Source: Candidatus Desulfovibrio intestinipullorum
GTDB taxonomy: Bacteria; Desulfobacterota; Desulfovibrionia; Desulfovibrionales; Desulfovibrionaceae
Direction of reading: 5' to 3'
DNA: 59,614 nt
Assembly: GCA_019113165.1 (NCBI GenBank)
Contig: DXHV01000015.1
Span: 1-59,614, forward strand
The notes below the pieces were generated by a model that worked only from the letters and a program-made list of their open reading frames with translations, had not been told where the DNA came from and ran no database searches. The stretch's first letter is position 1; each line of letters begins with the position of its first letter. Made by a program: the position numbers and the translations under genes. Positions 17,088-26,410 of the stretch are shown piece by piece.

Positions 17088-17755
17088 AGCTCGCCCTTGC
17101 CCTGGCGCGCAAGGACCTTTCCCTGGCCCTGCGCGGAGCAGGCCTTGTGCAGTCCATTCTGCTGGGCCTCCTGCTGGTCTTCATGTTCAGCCTCTCCCAG
17201 AAAACCGGCAGCCTGGCCTCGGGACAGATGGCTGCAGCAATCTTCTGGCTCTCCTCCCTCTTCTGCCAGACACTGGTTTTCAACATGCTCTTTGCCTTCG
17301 AGGAAACCCAGGGCGCCCGCACCTGCCTGCTCCTCTCTCCGGCTCCGGTTACGGACATCTTTCTCGGCAAGGCCCTGGCAGGCTTTGTGCTCATTTTCCT
17401 GGCCCAAATACTCTTCTTCCCTGCCATCATCGTCTTCCTGGGACAGACCGTTTCCCAGTCCTGGCCCATGGGCCTTGTCATGCTCTTCCTGACAGACACG
17501 GGCCTGGCCTGCCTTGGCGCCCTGCTGGGCGCCCTCTCCCAGGGCCAGACAGCCAGGGAGTCGCTGCTGAGTCTTTTGGTCTTTCCCCTGCTTGCGCCCC
17601 TGCTTCTTGCGGCCATCAGTGTCTTTGCCGCCGTCTTCGGTGAACAGGCAGGCGAGGACCTGACGTCCTGGATTGGCTTTTCCGCAGCCTTTGATGCCAT
17701 TTTCCTGGCCATTGCCCTGCTGCTCTTCCGCTTCGTGTACACAGGAGATGACTAA
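17081..17755 (+). CDS. ccmB: CcmB, ABC transporter permease
   Basis: 224 aa with six predicted membrane helices, fitting CcmB (FNMLFAFEETQGARTCLLLSPAP is the conserved cytoplasmic segment). It is the membrane partner of CcmA. Its stop overlaps the ccmC ATG by one base (TAATG at 17753-17757). Confidence 0.94.
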   Translation: MLKLALALARKDLSLALRGAGLVQSILLGLLLVFMFSLSQKTGSLASGQMAAAIFWLSSLFCQTLVFNMLFAFEETQGARTCLLLSPAPVTDIFLGKALAGFVLIFLAQILFFPAIIVFLGQTVSQSWPMGLVMLFLTDTGLACLGALLGALSQGQTARESLLSLLVFPLLAPLLLAAISVFAAVFGEQAGEDLTSWIGFSAAFDAIFLAIALLLFRFVYTGDD

Positions 17756-18459
17756 TGTCTCTGAAACAAACCCTTCCCGCACTTCTTGCCCTCACCGGAG
17801 GCCTTCTTCTGGCGGCAAGCTGGTGGCTCATCTTCATGTACGCACCAACCGAAGCGATCATGGGCGCCATTCAGAAGATTTTCTACATCCATCTGCCGCT
17901 CTCGTGGTGGGCCCTGCTCAGCTTCTTCCTGGTTTTCCTCTGTTCCGTGGCCTACCTTGTCCGCCCGGGGGAACGCCTGGACCGCGTTGCCCGGGCCTGC
18001 GCCGAAATCGGCGTGCTGCTGACCACCCTGACTCTTGTGACCGGCATGCTCTGGGGCCGCAGGGCCTGGGGCGTCTGGTGGACCTGGGATCCCCGGCTGA
18101 CCACAGCCCTGATCATGTGGTTCATCTATACAGCCTATCTTCTGCTGGGCGGCCTCAATCTCTCCGAACAGCGCCGCCGGATGGTACGGGCCGTGGTGGG
18201 CATCGTGGCCTTTGCCGATGTGCCTCTGGTTTTTCTCTCGGCCAGGCTGTGGCGTTCCATTCATCCGGCTGTCTTTGCCAACGAAAGCGGCGGCCTGGAA
18301 CCGGAAATGAAGCTTGTGGCCCTGTTCTCTGTACTGGCCATGGGTTTCTTCTGGCTGGGCATCGTGCTTGTGCGCTGTCAGCAGCTCAAGAGCCAGGCCC
18401 GCATGGAGGAGCTGCTTTATGCGGAGCAGAACAGGGAAGAACGTGACGGACAGTCATAA
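17755..18459 (+). CDS. ccmC: CcmC, haem delivery to CcmE
   Basis: 234 aa, six membrane helices. The WWD signature WGVWWTWDPRLTTALIMW is clear. YIHLPLSWWALLSFF contains one of the conserved periplasmic histidines. It transfers haem onto CcmE. It overlaps ccmB and is followed by the short ccmD. Confidence 0.95.
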   Translation: MSLKQTLPALLALTGGLLLAASWWLIFMYAPTEAIMGAIQKIFYIHLPLSWWALLSFFLVFLCSVAYLVRPGERLDRVARACAEIGVLLTTLTLVTGMLWGRRAWGVWWTWDPRLTTALIMWFIYTAYLLLGGLNLSEQRRRMVRAVVGIVAFADVPLVFLSARLWRSIHPAVFANESGGLEPEMKLVALFSVLAMGFFWLGIVLVRCQQLKSQARMEELLYAEQNREERDGQS

Positions 18460-18539
18460 GGCCATCCTGCCTTCCTGTCTCTTCAGAGACAGTCCCTGCG
18501 AACATTCATTGTTGCCTCATATTCCAAGGAGCGTAAGTC

Positions 18540-18686
18540 ATGACGGAACCCTGGGTCCTGTATGCCGGCATTGCCGTATGGGCCGGCCTTGGCGGTTATC
18601 TTGTCTTTCTTGCCATCAATCAGCAGCGCCTTGCCAGACGGATCGCACAGCTTGAGCAGCTGAAACTGGAAGACAGCGAAGACTGA
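18540..18686 (+). CDS. ccmD: CcmD-like small membrane protein
   Basis: 48 aa: one hydrophobic helix (WVLYAGIAVWAGLGGYLVFL) followed by a charged tail with Gln/Arg/Glu/Asp. Size, topology and position right after ccmC fit CcmD, which stabilises CcmC-CcmE-CcmAB interaction. AAGGAG lies about 10 bases upstream of ATG 18540. It is easily missed in automatic annotation because of its length. Confidence 0.85.
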   Translation: MTEPWVLYAGIAVWAGLGGYLVFLAINQQRLARRIAQLEQLKLEDSED

Positions 18687-18833
18687 AGACCTGACCAGAC
18701 GGTGCAGGCCTGCGGGCAGGTTTTGCCCGGTTGGCGCCGCCGCTCCATCCATAGCCATCCCCTCATTCTGGAGGCAGATGCCTGTATCCATATATAAACA
18801 TATACAGATACATGCCTGCAAGAAGTATCATCA

Positions 18834-19397
18834 ATGACTCAAAGCATTCAAAAACTGCTCATTCTTGTCCTGGCTGCAGGTTTTTGCGTCATGCTGGGCG
18901 TGACCGTCAAAGAACGCATCACCAATCCCTCCCTTGTGCAGGAGATTCCCCTTGCCCAGCCACAAAGTTCCGGACAGACAGAGGAAAGTCCCCTGGCCAG
19001 GCTGATGCGGGAAATGGGCGAACAGCCCAACAATCCCGAAATTCTCATGGAACTCTCCGTCCAGCTCATAGCCCAGGGCAATCTTGAACAGGCACAGATT
19101 CTTCTTGAGCGCACCAGGGTCCTGGATGTGAACAATGCCGATGTCCCCTATTATCAGGGCTACATTGCCTATCAGCTGAAGGACTATGCAAAGGCTGCAC
19201 AGCTCATGGAAGAGTCGCTTGCCATGAAGGATCGCGCCGAGGTTCACTACAGTCTGGGCAGTATCTATCGATATTTTCTCAAGGACACGCCCAAGGCCCT
19301 TCTCCACTGGCAGCAGGGCCTGCAGTCGCTGGACCTGACCGAACCTCAGAAGACGCAGCTCCAGAATGAAATCAGCAAGGCCCAGCAGGCAGACTAG
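18834..19397 (+). CDS. TPR protein of the ccm cluster (CcmI/NrfG-like)
   Basis: 187 aa. N-terminal membrane helix (LLILVLAAGFCVMLGV), then at least three tetratricopeptide units (NPEILMELSVQLIAQGNLEQA, ADVPYYQGYIAYQLKDYAKAA, AEVHYSLGSIYRYFLKDTPKA). TPR proteins in ccm clusters typically bind apocytochrome C-termini, as CcmI does. Here CcmH is absent, so its partner may be CcmF. A terminator follows at 19412-19449. Confidence 0.8.
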   Translation: MTQSIQKLLILVLAAGFCVMLGVTVKERITNPSLVQEIPLAQPQSSGQTEESPLARLMREMGEQPNNPEILMELSVQLIAQGNLEQAQILLERTRVLDVNNADVPYYQGYIAYQLKDYAKAAQLMEESLAMKDRAEVHYSLGSIYRYFLKDTPKALLHWQQGLQSLDLTEPQKTQLQNEISKAQQAD

Positions 19398-19411
19398 CCT
19401 GCTGTAGACAC

Positions 19412-19451
19412 AAGATGCAGGGCACTCAAAGCGCCTTGCATCTTCTTTTTT
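19412..19451 (+). terminator. Terminator after the first TPR gene
   Basis: 12-bp stem AAGATGCAGGGC / GCCTTGCATCTT with one G:T pair, followed by CTTTTTTC. It ends the ccmA-ccmD-TPR transcript. Confidence 0.85.
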
Positions 19452-19517
19452 CTCGCTGTACTAAGCGCTATTGTTCTTGGAACCCTTCAGGCACTTCTAC
19501 CTCCACAGGATTTCCCT

Positions 19518-20201
19518 ATGGCCCAAAAGACCATATCCCGCGTTCCTGCTGCGCCCAGCAACGCCCCCGAACCACAGAAAACAGGCCGGAGCTGTACCCT
19601 GACCTACCCTGTTCTCGGCCTTCTGCTTGCCCTGACCTTTATCTGCGGCCTGCTCGCCGGGTCCCTCCTGACCCAGAAGACACCACAAACGGTTCAGACG
19701 GCCCAGCAGACGAGGCAGAACCCGGCACAGCCAGCCGCCGTCTCCCAGCCCAAGCCTGCCATTTCCCCGCAAATGGCCAGCCGCATCAGCGAACTGGAAA
19801 GGGAAGTCCTGCAAAATCCCGGGAACCGTGCAGCCATGGTCAGCCTGGGCCATCTGTACTTTGATACCCATCAGCACCAGTTTGCCATTCAGGCCTATGA
19901 AAATGCCCTGGCACTGGACGGAAACGATGCCGACGTGCTCACGGATCTTGGTGTCATGTACAGGGCTGTGGGCAAGTTCGACAAGGCCCTCGAATGCTTC
20001 TCCAGAGCTCAGAGCATAGAACCGGGGCACATGGTGGCCATGTTCAATCAGGGCGTTGTCCTGAACTTCGATCTGCACAAGCACGAGGAAGCCATCCGCG
20101 TCTGGCAGGAACTTGTCCGCCTGCATCCCCAGGCCACGGCCCCGGACGGCACCCCGGTCAGCCAGCTTATCAAGGAAATTTCCCTCCAGACCTCCAAGTA
20201 A
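19518..20201 (+). CDS. Second TPR protein of the ccm cluster
   Basis: 227 aa. N-terminal membrane helix (VLGLLLALTFICGLLAGSLL), a Gln/Pro/Ala-rich linker (about 55-90), then TPR units (NRAAMVSLGHLYFDTHQHQFA, ADVLTDLGVMYRAVGKFDKA, MVAMFNQGVVLNFDLHKHEEA). Likely periplasmic. It resembles the preceding TPR protein in plan rather than closely in sequence. AGGA lies 8 bases upstream of ATG 19518. Probably assists apocytochrome handling, inferred from position. Confidence 0.75.
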   Translation: MAQKTISRVPAAPSNAPEPQKTGRSCTLTYPVLGLLLALTFICGLLAGSLLTQKTPQTVQTAQQTRQNPAQPAAVSQPKPAISPQMASRISELEREVLQNPGNRAAMVSLGHLYFDTHQHQFAIQAYENALALDGNDADVLTDLGVMYRAVGKFDKALECFSRAQSIEPGHMVAMFNQGVVLNFDLHKHEEAIRVWQELVRLHPQATAPDGTPVSQLIKEISLQTSK

Positions 20202-20273
20202 GAGCTCTGCGGCAGTCTCCTCTCCCCTTTTTCATGCAAGGCACGTCCCAACAGATAGTCCAAGAGGATTGAC

Positions 20274-22640
20274 ATGCATTTCCCCCTGAAATGTCTTTTT
20301 TCAGCGCTTTTCGTATTCTGCCTTCTGTCTGTACAGCCGGCATTTTGTGCACCCGGAGCAGGGACAGACAGTTCCCTTCCTCAGGCACAGAGAGATGTCG
20401 CCCAGATACAGAGAGAGCTGCTTCCTGACAATCAGACATTTGTGCCTGCCCTTGTCCTGCAGGACAATCTGCTCCTGACGCCCTATCTCGAATACTACGT
20501 CGATCCCACCTTCTCGGTCGACATCAGCGAGATTGCCACAGCCCAGTACGCGGACAAATTCCAGCTCTTCAGCCCCGACCGCCTCCCCCTGTTCCAGACC
20601 GGGGTCACCTGGCTGCGCTTTGTGTTGCAGCCGGCGCAGGGCTCTGCGGCACCTGTCCCCCTCACCCTGGACATGGGCACATCCGTACCCGGCAAGGCCA
20701 TTCTCTATACCCCTAACTTTACCAGCGGCACCTTGGAATGGCAGGAAGGACATCCCGCCGGCACCCTGCTGCAGCTGCCTCAGGCTGTCTCGGCGCCCCT
20801 TGTCTGCTACCTGCGGCTGGACGGTCTGCCGGGCTGGTGGTTTGCTCCCACTGTGCGCACCCTGCAGAGTGCTGCCGTGGCCGATACCGGCAGGTATCAT
20901 GAGGCAGCCCTTGTGGCCCTGGCCGTGGTCTTTGTTCTCTGCCTGCTCAAGGGCGTCTCGGAACCCGGCCAGTGGCGTCTCTGGGCCCTGCTCTATCTTG
21001 CTGCAGCGCTGGTGCAGACTTGGAGCGGCCTTGCTCCGGTCAATGCCGGCTACTCGGCCCAGAGCCTGGCAGCCCTGACCTCGGCAGGCGTTGCCCTCAT
21101 GCTCTGGCCCCATGTGGCCCGCCACATTCTCTCCAGTCGCCAGATTTCCCGCTTCCTGGATACGCAGTTCATCCTACTCTGCCTGCCTGGCGCTGCAGCG
21201 ACCCTGCTGCCCCTGGTGCCCAACTTCCAGTGGCTTGCCCGGTACACACCCCTCTGGCCTGCCGCCATGGTGATCTTTGTGCCTTCTGCCCTGTGGGCCG
21301 TCCTGTGTGGTGCTCCTGCCTGCGTGCGCTTCCTCTTTGCCACGGCCCTGCCGCCCCTTGCCGCAGCAGCCAGCATCCTGGGACTGCGCTTCGGCTTTGC
21401 CCCGGAGCTTCTGGCTGCCCTGCCCGCCTTCGGCACGGCCCTTGGCGCTCTCATTCTCCTTGCCCTCTCCAGAAGACAGGAAGTCCCTGTTGCAGCTGAT
21501 GTCCGGCAGGATCTGCAGATCCAGCCTGCCGGCACAGGCCTGGCCCTAGATCTTGGCTCGCATGCCGACACAGAGCCCGTCATGCTTGAAGAACCTGTGG
21601 AAGCATCCGCAGAAGAGCCGGAGGCAGGAAAGGAAGAGGACGGACTGTACGGCCCCATTCTTGCGCAGTTGAAAAAGACCGACGGTACTGTGCGTGCCTG
21701 GCTGGCAGAGTCCGGCTGCCCGGATTCCTGCAAAAAGCCCGCAGACGCTCTGCTTTCCTCCCTGCAGACACTGACCGGCGAGCTGGATCGTCTTGCAGAA
21801 GAAGACCGTCTGGCCAGGGAAAATGCACGAAAGATGCCCGTCATCCTGGTCTCCAGCGACAGAGCCTTCAGTGCCGTGCTCTCGCATGTTCTGCGCAACC
21901 AGGACTGCTTCATCAGAGTGGCGGCCAGTCTTGAGGAAGCCCTGGCGTTCAGCAGGGAACGTGCGGCCAGAATGTACATCTTTGCAGGCGAATATGCCTC
22001 TGCCTCCGTGCTGCCGAATCTCGTCGCGTTGCGCAAATGCTGCCGCAGTGCCGGCATAACGCCATGCTTCCTGGCCTATACCAAGGACGACAGCGACTGG
22101 CAGGCTCTCGGCGAGGCCGGCTTTACCCATGCCCTGACCCTGCCCATTGATGACAGCTCTCTCATCAATACGCTGGAAGAACTCCGTCAGGAAATGCAGA
22201 ACGAACCCGCTGCCGATATGGAGACGGCTTCTGCAGTAGATCGTGAGGAACAGGATGTTCCCGACATCTTCGGAACCTCGCAGCCTGTGCATACGCCAAC
22301 CCCCCTGTCCATCAGGGATAAGCCTGCAACTGACCATTCCAGGGAAACCGCTGACCAGGAGCCGCTCGCCCTGGTGACGCCGGTGCAGGGCAAGGGGCTC
22401 TCCGAGGCTCTGCGAGCCGAACTCAGACAGCACATCAGCCAGGCAAAGGTCTGCCTTGTGCGCAACAACCTGGCCGAGCTCACCGGACAGATGCAGATCA
22501 TTGCCGACAAGACGAGGGACATCCCCGCCATTTCCCGCATTGCCGAACTGGTGATCAAGGCAGCCTCCAATGCGGACAAGATGGCCGTCCGGGATCTCCT
22601 GATGGAGCTGACGGCCTCCATTGACCGCAGACTTGGCTAG
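20274..22640 (+). CDS. Membrane sensor-like protein: 7TMR-DISM-like with degenerate receiver
   Basis: 788 aa. Signal peptide (1-26), a periplasmic domain of about 180 aa of the 7TMR-DISM extracellular type (FSVDISEIATAQY…WLRFVLQPAQG), about seven membrane helices (about 205-400), an acidic linker, then a receiver-like fold (MPVILVSSDRAFSAVLSHVL…TLPIDDSSLINTLEELRQ, about 515-645), and an alpha-helical C-terminus that could be an HPt-like bundle. The usual phosphoacceptor Asp context and HisKA/HATPase domains are not recognisable, so it cannot act as an ordinary histidine kinase. Follows the second TPR gene by 72 bp. Function unknown. Confidence 0.65.
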   Translation: MHFPLKCLFSALFVFCLLSVQPAFCAPGAGTDSSLPQAQRDVAQIQRELLPDNQTFVPALVLQDNLLLTPYLEYYVDPTFSVDISEIATAQYADKFQLFSPDRLPLFQTGVTWLRFVLQPAQGSAAPVPLTLDMGTSVPGKAILYTPNFTSGTLEWQEGHPAGTLLQLPQAVSAPLVCYLRLDGLPGWWFAPTVRTLQSAAVADTGRYHEAALVALAVVFVLCLLKGVSEPGQWRLWALLYLAAALVQTWSGLAPVNAGYSAQSLAALTSAGVALMLWPHVARHILSSRQISRFLDTQFILLCLPGAAATLLPLVPNFQWLARYTPLWPAAMVIFVPSALWAVLCGAPACVRFLFATALPPLAAAASILGLRFGFAPELLAALPAFGTALGALILLALSRRQEVPVAADVRQDLQIQPAGTGLALDLGSHADTEPVMLEEPVEASAEEPEAGKEEDGLYGPILAQLKKTDGTVRAWLAESGCPDSCKKPADALLSSLQTLTGELDRLAEEDRLARENARKMPVILVSSDRAFSAVLSHVLRNQDCFIRVAASLEEALAFSRERAARMYIFAGEYASASVLPNLVALRKCCRSAGITPCFLAYTKDDSDWQALGEAGFTHALTLPIDDSSLINTLEELRQEMQNEPAADMETASAVDREEQDVPDIFGTSQPVHTPTPLSIRDKPATDHSRETADQEPLALVTPVQGKGLSEALRAELRQHISQAKVCLVRNNLAELTGQMQIIADKTRDIPAISRIAELVIKAASNADKMAVRDLLMELTASIDRRLG

Positions 22641-22676
22641 CCCGGAGTCTGCCGTCCGCACCATTCTTTCCTCCAC

Positions 22677-22704
22677 AAGCCCGTGTCACAGCGGGCTTTT
22701 TTTT
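22677..22704 (+). terminator. Terminator after the sensor-like gene
   Basis: AAGCCCG / CGGGCTT stem with 8-nt loop followed by eight T residues. Confidence 0.9.
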
Positions 22705-22729
22705 CACGCTCACCTTTTTTCAGGTACGG

Positions 22730-24160
22730 TTGTCCCCAGTGCTTCTCATAACGATACTGCAGCTCGGTCTCCTCTTCTTCCATCTCCTGGCCTGGTGTGC
22801 CGTTGTGCACATTCTGCTGACCAAGAGAGACCCGCGCTCGGCCTTTGGCTGGACGGCAGTCCTCCTGCTTGTCCCTGTCCTCGGGCTCTTTCTCTATGTC
22901 CTCTTTGGTATCAGCCGCACCCAGAGCAGGGCCGCTGCCATCATGCGCAGGCACGCCGCCCTGCTGCCCTCTTATGCCCATCCCCAGCTTGCCGACATTC
23001 CTCCTAGCCTGCCCGTCTTTCTCACCCACATGGAACATCTCGGTCGTTCTCTGACCAGACAGCACCTGTCGCCTGGCAACAGCATAGAGCCACTGTTCAA
23101 CGGCAACGAGGCCTATCCCTGCATGTTGGAGGCCATAGAGCAGGCACAGGAGCATGTGCTCCTTGTGACCTACATCTTCAATGACGGACGCATTGCCAGA
23201 CGCTTTTGCGACGCCCTCATTGCAGCAGCCCGCAGGGGAGTTGACGTCAGGGTGCTTGTGGACGGCGTGGGCCGATTCTATACCCTGAACTCACCCCTGA
23301 GCCGGCTCGCCGGTCACGGTGTTCGCGTAGCCACCTTCCTGCCTCCGAGTCTTGTTCCGCCCAATCTGATGATAAACCTCCGCAATCACAGAAAGATCCT
23401 TGTCTGCGACGACGTGGGCTTTACCGGAGGCATGAACATTGCCGATTACCACGTGGTGGAGACAGGGGAGAAAAACGCCGCCCAGGACATACAGTTCCGC
23501 TGTACCGGTCCTGTTGTTCTCGAACTGTACAGGGCCTTTCTGCTCGACTGGGGTGTTGCCACCCAGCAGTACGACAAGATGCTGCCCGTTCTCAGGCCCA
23601 GGCAGCACGGCAGCTGCTTCTGCCGCATCGTGCTGGATGGTCCCGGCACAGGCAGTGATCCCTTAAACGATCTCATTGCCGGCAGCATCAGCAATGCCGT
23701 CTCCTCTGTGACCATCATGACTCCCTACTTCCTGCCGACCAGGGAAATCATGGCCGTGCTGCGCATTGCCGCCGAAAAGGGCGTCCAGGTCCGGATCATT
23801 CTGCCCGCAAAGAACAATCTCATCTATGTGCACTGGGCGTCACTGCGGGTCATGCCCGATCTGCTGCAGTCAGGAGTGCGCATCTTCTTCCAGCCTCCGC
23901 CCTTTGCCCATACAAAACTCCTGTGCATTGACAACTACTACTGCCAGATAGGCTCTGCCAACTACGATTCCCGCAGTCTCCGTCTCAACTTCGAGCTCAA
24001 CACCGAAGTCTTTGACATGGATTTCAATACGAAGATGACGACCTTCTGCGAAAGCGTGCTGGCAAAAAGCAGGGAGCTCCACCTGTCCGAGCTGGAAAAC
24101 ATGTCCCTGCCGGCCAAGCTCCGCAGCGCGATCTTCTGGCTCTTTTCTCCCTATCTCTAG
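22730..24160 (+). CDS. cls: Cardiolipin synthase-like phospholipase D family protein
   Basis: About 476 aa. Two N-terminal membrane helices, then two HKD motifs: NHRKILVCDDVGFTGGMN and AHTKLLCIDNYYCQIGSANYD. This is the plan of bacterial cardiolipin synthases, which join two phosphatidylglycerols. TTG 22730 is taken as start because AGG is 5 bases upstream; GTG 22739 is the alternative. It is flanked by terminators and therefore probably a single-gene transcript. Substrate specificity within the PLD family is inferred. Confidence 0.88.
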   Translation: MSPVLLITILQLGLLFFHLLAWCAVVHILLTKRDPRSAFGWTAVLLLVPVLGLFLYVLFGISRTQSRAAAIMRRHAALLPSYAHPQLADIPPSLPVFLTHMEHLGRSLTRQHLSPGNSIEPLFNGNEAYPCMLEAIEQAQEHVLLVTYIFNDGRIARRFCDALIAAARRGVDVRVLVDGVGRFYTLNSPLSRLAGHGVRVATFLPPSLVPPNLMINLRNHRKILVCDDVGFTGGMNIADYHVVETGEKNAAQDIQFRCTGPVVLELYRAFLLDWGVATQQYDKMLPVLRPRQHGSCFCRIVLDGPGTGSDPLNDLIAGSISNAVSSVTIMTPYFLPTREIMAVLRIAAEKGVQVRIILPAKNNLIYVHWASLRVMPDLLQSGVRIFFQPPPFAHTKLLCIDNYYCQIGSANYDSRSLRLNFELNTEVFDMDFNTKMTTFCESVLAKSRELHLSELENMSLPAKLRSAIFWLFSPYL

Positions 24161-24303
24161 GAGAGAGGTGCAAAAGAAAAACAGAGAATTTCTTTAGCCA
24201 ATATTCCGACTTTTCTTTTTTTTTCGATATCAAACTTTTGTCACATAGCTGACGAACAACGAAGGGGCACAGGTTCTTCCCCTTTTGCCCCGCAAAACAA
24301 GAG

Positions 24304-24350
24304 GAAGGCGGAAGGACAATCCCTCTTTGGGAACCAGACCTTCCGCCTTC
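24304..24350. terminator. Terminator between cls and glmS (convergent)
   Basis: 12-bp perfect stem GAAGGCGGAAGG / CCTTCCGCCTTC. It is followed by a T-rich stretch on the minus strand (CTCTTGTTTTG), and by TTC on the plus strand. It sits between the ends of two convergent genes and could serve both. Confidence 0.7.
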
Positions 24351-24370
24351 TTCGTGCCCTGGGAACAGGA

Positions 24371-26197
24371 CTATTCGACAGTCACGCTCTTGGCGAGGTT
24401 GCGCGGCTGATCCACATCCTTGCCGAGGTAATCGGCCATTTCATAGCTAAACAGCTGCAGGACAGGCAGAACAATAAAGCCGGACATGAAGGACGGCACG
24501 TCGGGCACAATCCACAGATCGTCTGCCGGCAGGTCCACGCCGGGCGTCGTGACGGCAATGACCTTGCCCTGACGGGCCTGCACTTCAACCATGTTGGATT
24601 TGACCTTGGGCAGGAGCTCGTCGGCCAGGCAGATGGCAAAGGTCGGAAAGGCACTGTCTATGAGGGCAATGGGACCATGCTTCATCTCGCCTGCGGCATA
24701 GCCCTCGGCATGAATGTAGGAGAGCTCCTTGAGCTTCAGAGCGCCTTCCAAGGCCAGTGCGTAGCAGTGTCCGCGTCCGAGGTAGAAGAAATTCCTGGCC
24801 TGGGCATACTTTCTGGCCAGCACCTTGGCCTGGGCATGCATGGACGGCAGTTCCTTTTCCAGAATCTGTGGCAGGGAAAGAAGAGTCTCTATGCAGGCAG
24901 CCCGTGTGGCTTCGGACACAATCTGCTTGCGTTCGCCCCAGTAGAGCGCCATGAGGGTCAGCACGAGCATCTGACTGCACATGGCCTTGGTGGAGGCCAC
25001 GCTGATTTCCGGGCCGGCCTGCGTATAGAGCACGCAGTCCGCCTCACGGGCAATAGAGGAACCCACCACATTGCACAAGCCAAGCACCTTTGCACCGCAT
25101 TCCTTCGCTCTGCGCAGGGCTGCCAGAGTATCGGCCGTCTCGCCGCTCTGGCTGATGACCAGCACCATCTCGTCAGGCTGGAAAAGCAGCTTTTCCTTGT
25201 AACGGTATTCGGAGGCTATTTCGACCTGAATGGGAATTTCCGCCAGGGCTTCAATGATGTGCCTGCCCCACATTCCGGCATGGGCACTGGTACCGCAGGC
25301 CACAATGGAAAGACGGCTGGGCACCGGCAGACCGTCCAGTTCGGGCAGACGCACCCCTTTCGCATCCTCGAGCAGGCGTCCGGCCATGCCGTCGCTCAGA
25401 ACCTTGGGCTGCTCGAAGATTTCCTTGAGCATGAAATGCCTGTATCCGCCCTTCTGGGCAGCCTGGACATCCCATTCTATGGTCTCCACCCTGTAGTCCA
25501 CGGGACTCAAATCCTGCACCCGGCTGATGGCAAAGGAGGAGCTGGTGACACGAACCATCTCCCCATCTTCGAGGAAGACCACCTTGCGCGTGTAGGGAAG
25601 AAAGGCCGGGATGTCGGAAGCGACAAAGTTTTCACCGGTGCCGACCCCGAGAATGAGGGGCGCAGACATGCGGGCTGCATAGAAGGCGTCAGGCTCGTCC
25701 TTGCTCATGAGGCAGACCGCATAGGCGCCATGGGCCATGGAGAGCGCCCTGGCAAAGGCCTTGCGCAGATCGGGTTCAGTCCGGTGGCATTCCTGTATGA
25801 GGTTGACCAGAACCTCGGTATCCGTCTCCGAATGGAAGACATAGCCCCTGGCAGCAAGATCCTTCTTGATTTCCAGATAGTTTTCTATGATGCCATTGTG
25901 CACCAGAGCCAGAGAGGCATCATTGCTCAGGTGGGGATGGGCATTGCGCACCGCAGGGGCACCATGGGTGGCCCAGCGCGTATGCCCCATGCCTGTTGTG
26001 GCTGTGGAGGGAGCCTGCTCGCTCAGAAGCTGCTCAAGGGCGCTCAGCTTGCCCTGGGCACGGACCACACGGAATGCGCCCTGCTGCACGCAGGCCACAC
26101 CCGCAGAGTCGTAGCCACGGTATTCCAGTCTGTGAAGCTCTTCCACCACGACAGGTATGGCAGGACGATGTCCGGCATAACCGACAATTCCGCACAT
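24371..26197 (-). CDS. glmS: Glutamine--fructose-6-phosphate aminotransferase (isomerizing)
   Basis: 608 aa, normal length. MCGIVGY exposes Cys2, the glutaminase nucleophile; RWATHGAP and HNGIIENY follow. Two SIS sugar-isomerase domains (VISQSGETADTLAAL, SYIHAEGYAAGEMKHGPIALI) and a C-terminal KSVTVE complete the enzyme. It makes glucosamine-6-phosphate for peptidoglycan and LPS. No glmS ribozyme is evident upstream. Downstream of ppiD's terminator on the same strand. Confidence 0.97.
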   Translation of the reverse strand: MCGIVGYAGHRPAIPVVVEELHRLEYRGYDSAGVACVQQGAFRVVRAQGKLSALEQLLSEQAPSTATTGMGHTRWATHGAPAVRNAHPHLSNDASLALVHNGIIENYLEIKKDLAARGYVFHSETDTEVLVNLIQECHRTEPDLRKAFARALSMAHGAYAVCLMSKDEPDAFYAARMSAPLILGVGTGENFVASDIPAFLPYTRKVVFLEDGEMVRVTSSSFAISRVQDLSPVDYRVETIEWDVQAAQKGGYRHFMLKEIFEQPKVLSDGMAGRLLEDAKGVRLPELDGLPVPSRLSIVACGTSAHAGMWGRHIIEALAEIPIQVEIASEYRYKEKLLFQPDEMVLVISQSGETADTLAALRRAKECGAKVLGLCNVVGSSIAREADCVLYTQAGPEISVASTKAMCSQMLVLTLMALYWGERKQIVSEATRAACIETLLSLPQILEKELPSMHAQAKVLARKYAQARNFFYLGRGHCYALALEGALKLKELSYIHAEGYAAGEMKHGPIALIDSAFPTFAICLADELLPKVKSNMVEVQARQGKVIAVTTPGVDLPADDLWIVPDVPSFMSGFIVLPVLQLFSYEMADYLGKDVDQPRNLAKSVTVE

Positions 26198-26294
26198 TGT
26201 TCAGTTTCTCCTTGAGAAAAGCGCTTCTCTGAGCTCGCTTGCCCGCAGTCCTGCTTTTCGGACAGGCAGGCTACACAAACTCAAGTCATATATG

Positions 26295-26352
26295 AAAAAA
26301 CACTACACCAGCCCGTACAGGCTCATTGCCGTACATCTGGTGCAGTGTTTTC
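26295..26352 (-). terminator. Terminator of ppiD
   Basis: On the minus strand GAAAACACTGCACCAG pairs with CTGGTGTAGTGTTTTTT (one mismatch), and the right arm ends in T residues. Confidence 0.8.
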
Positions 26353-26410
26353 TTGTCTCCGAAAGAAGGCAGGGACAGGCAAGGGACACCCCCTTCTGTC
26401 TGCCTAATCC

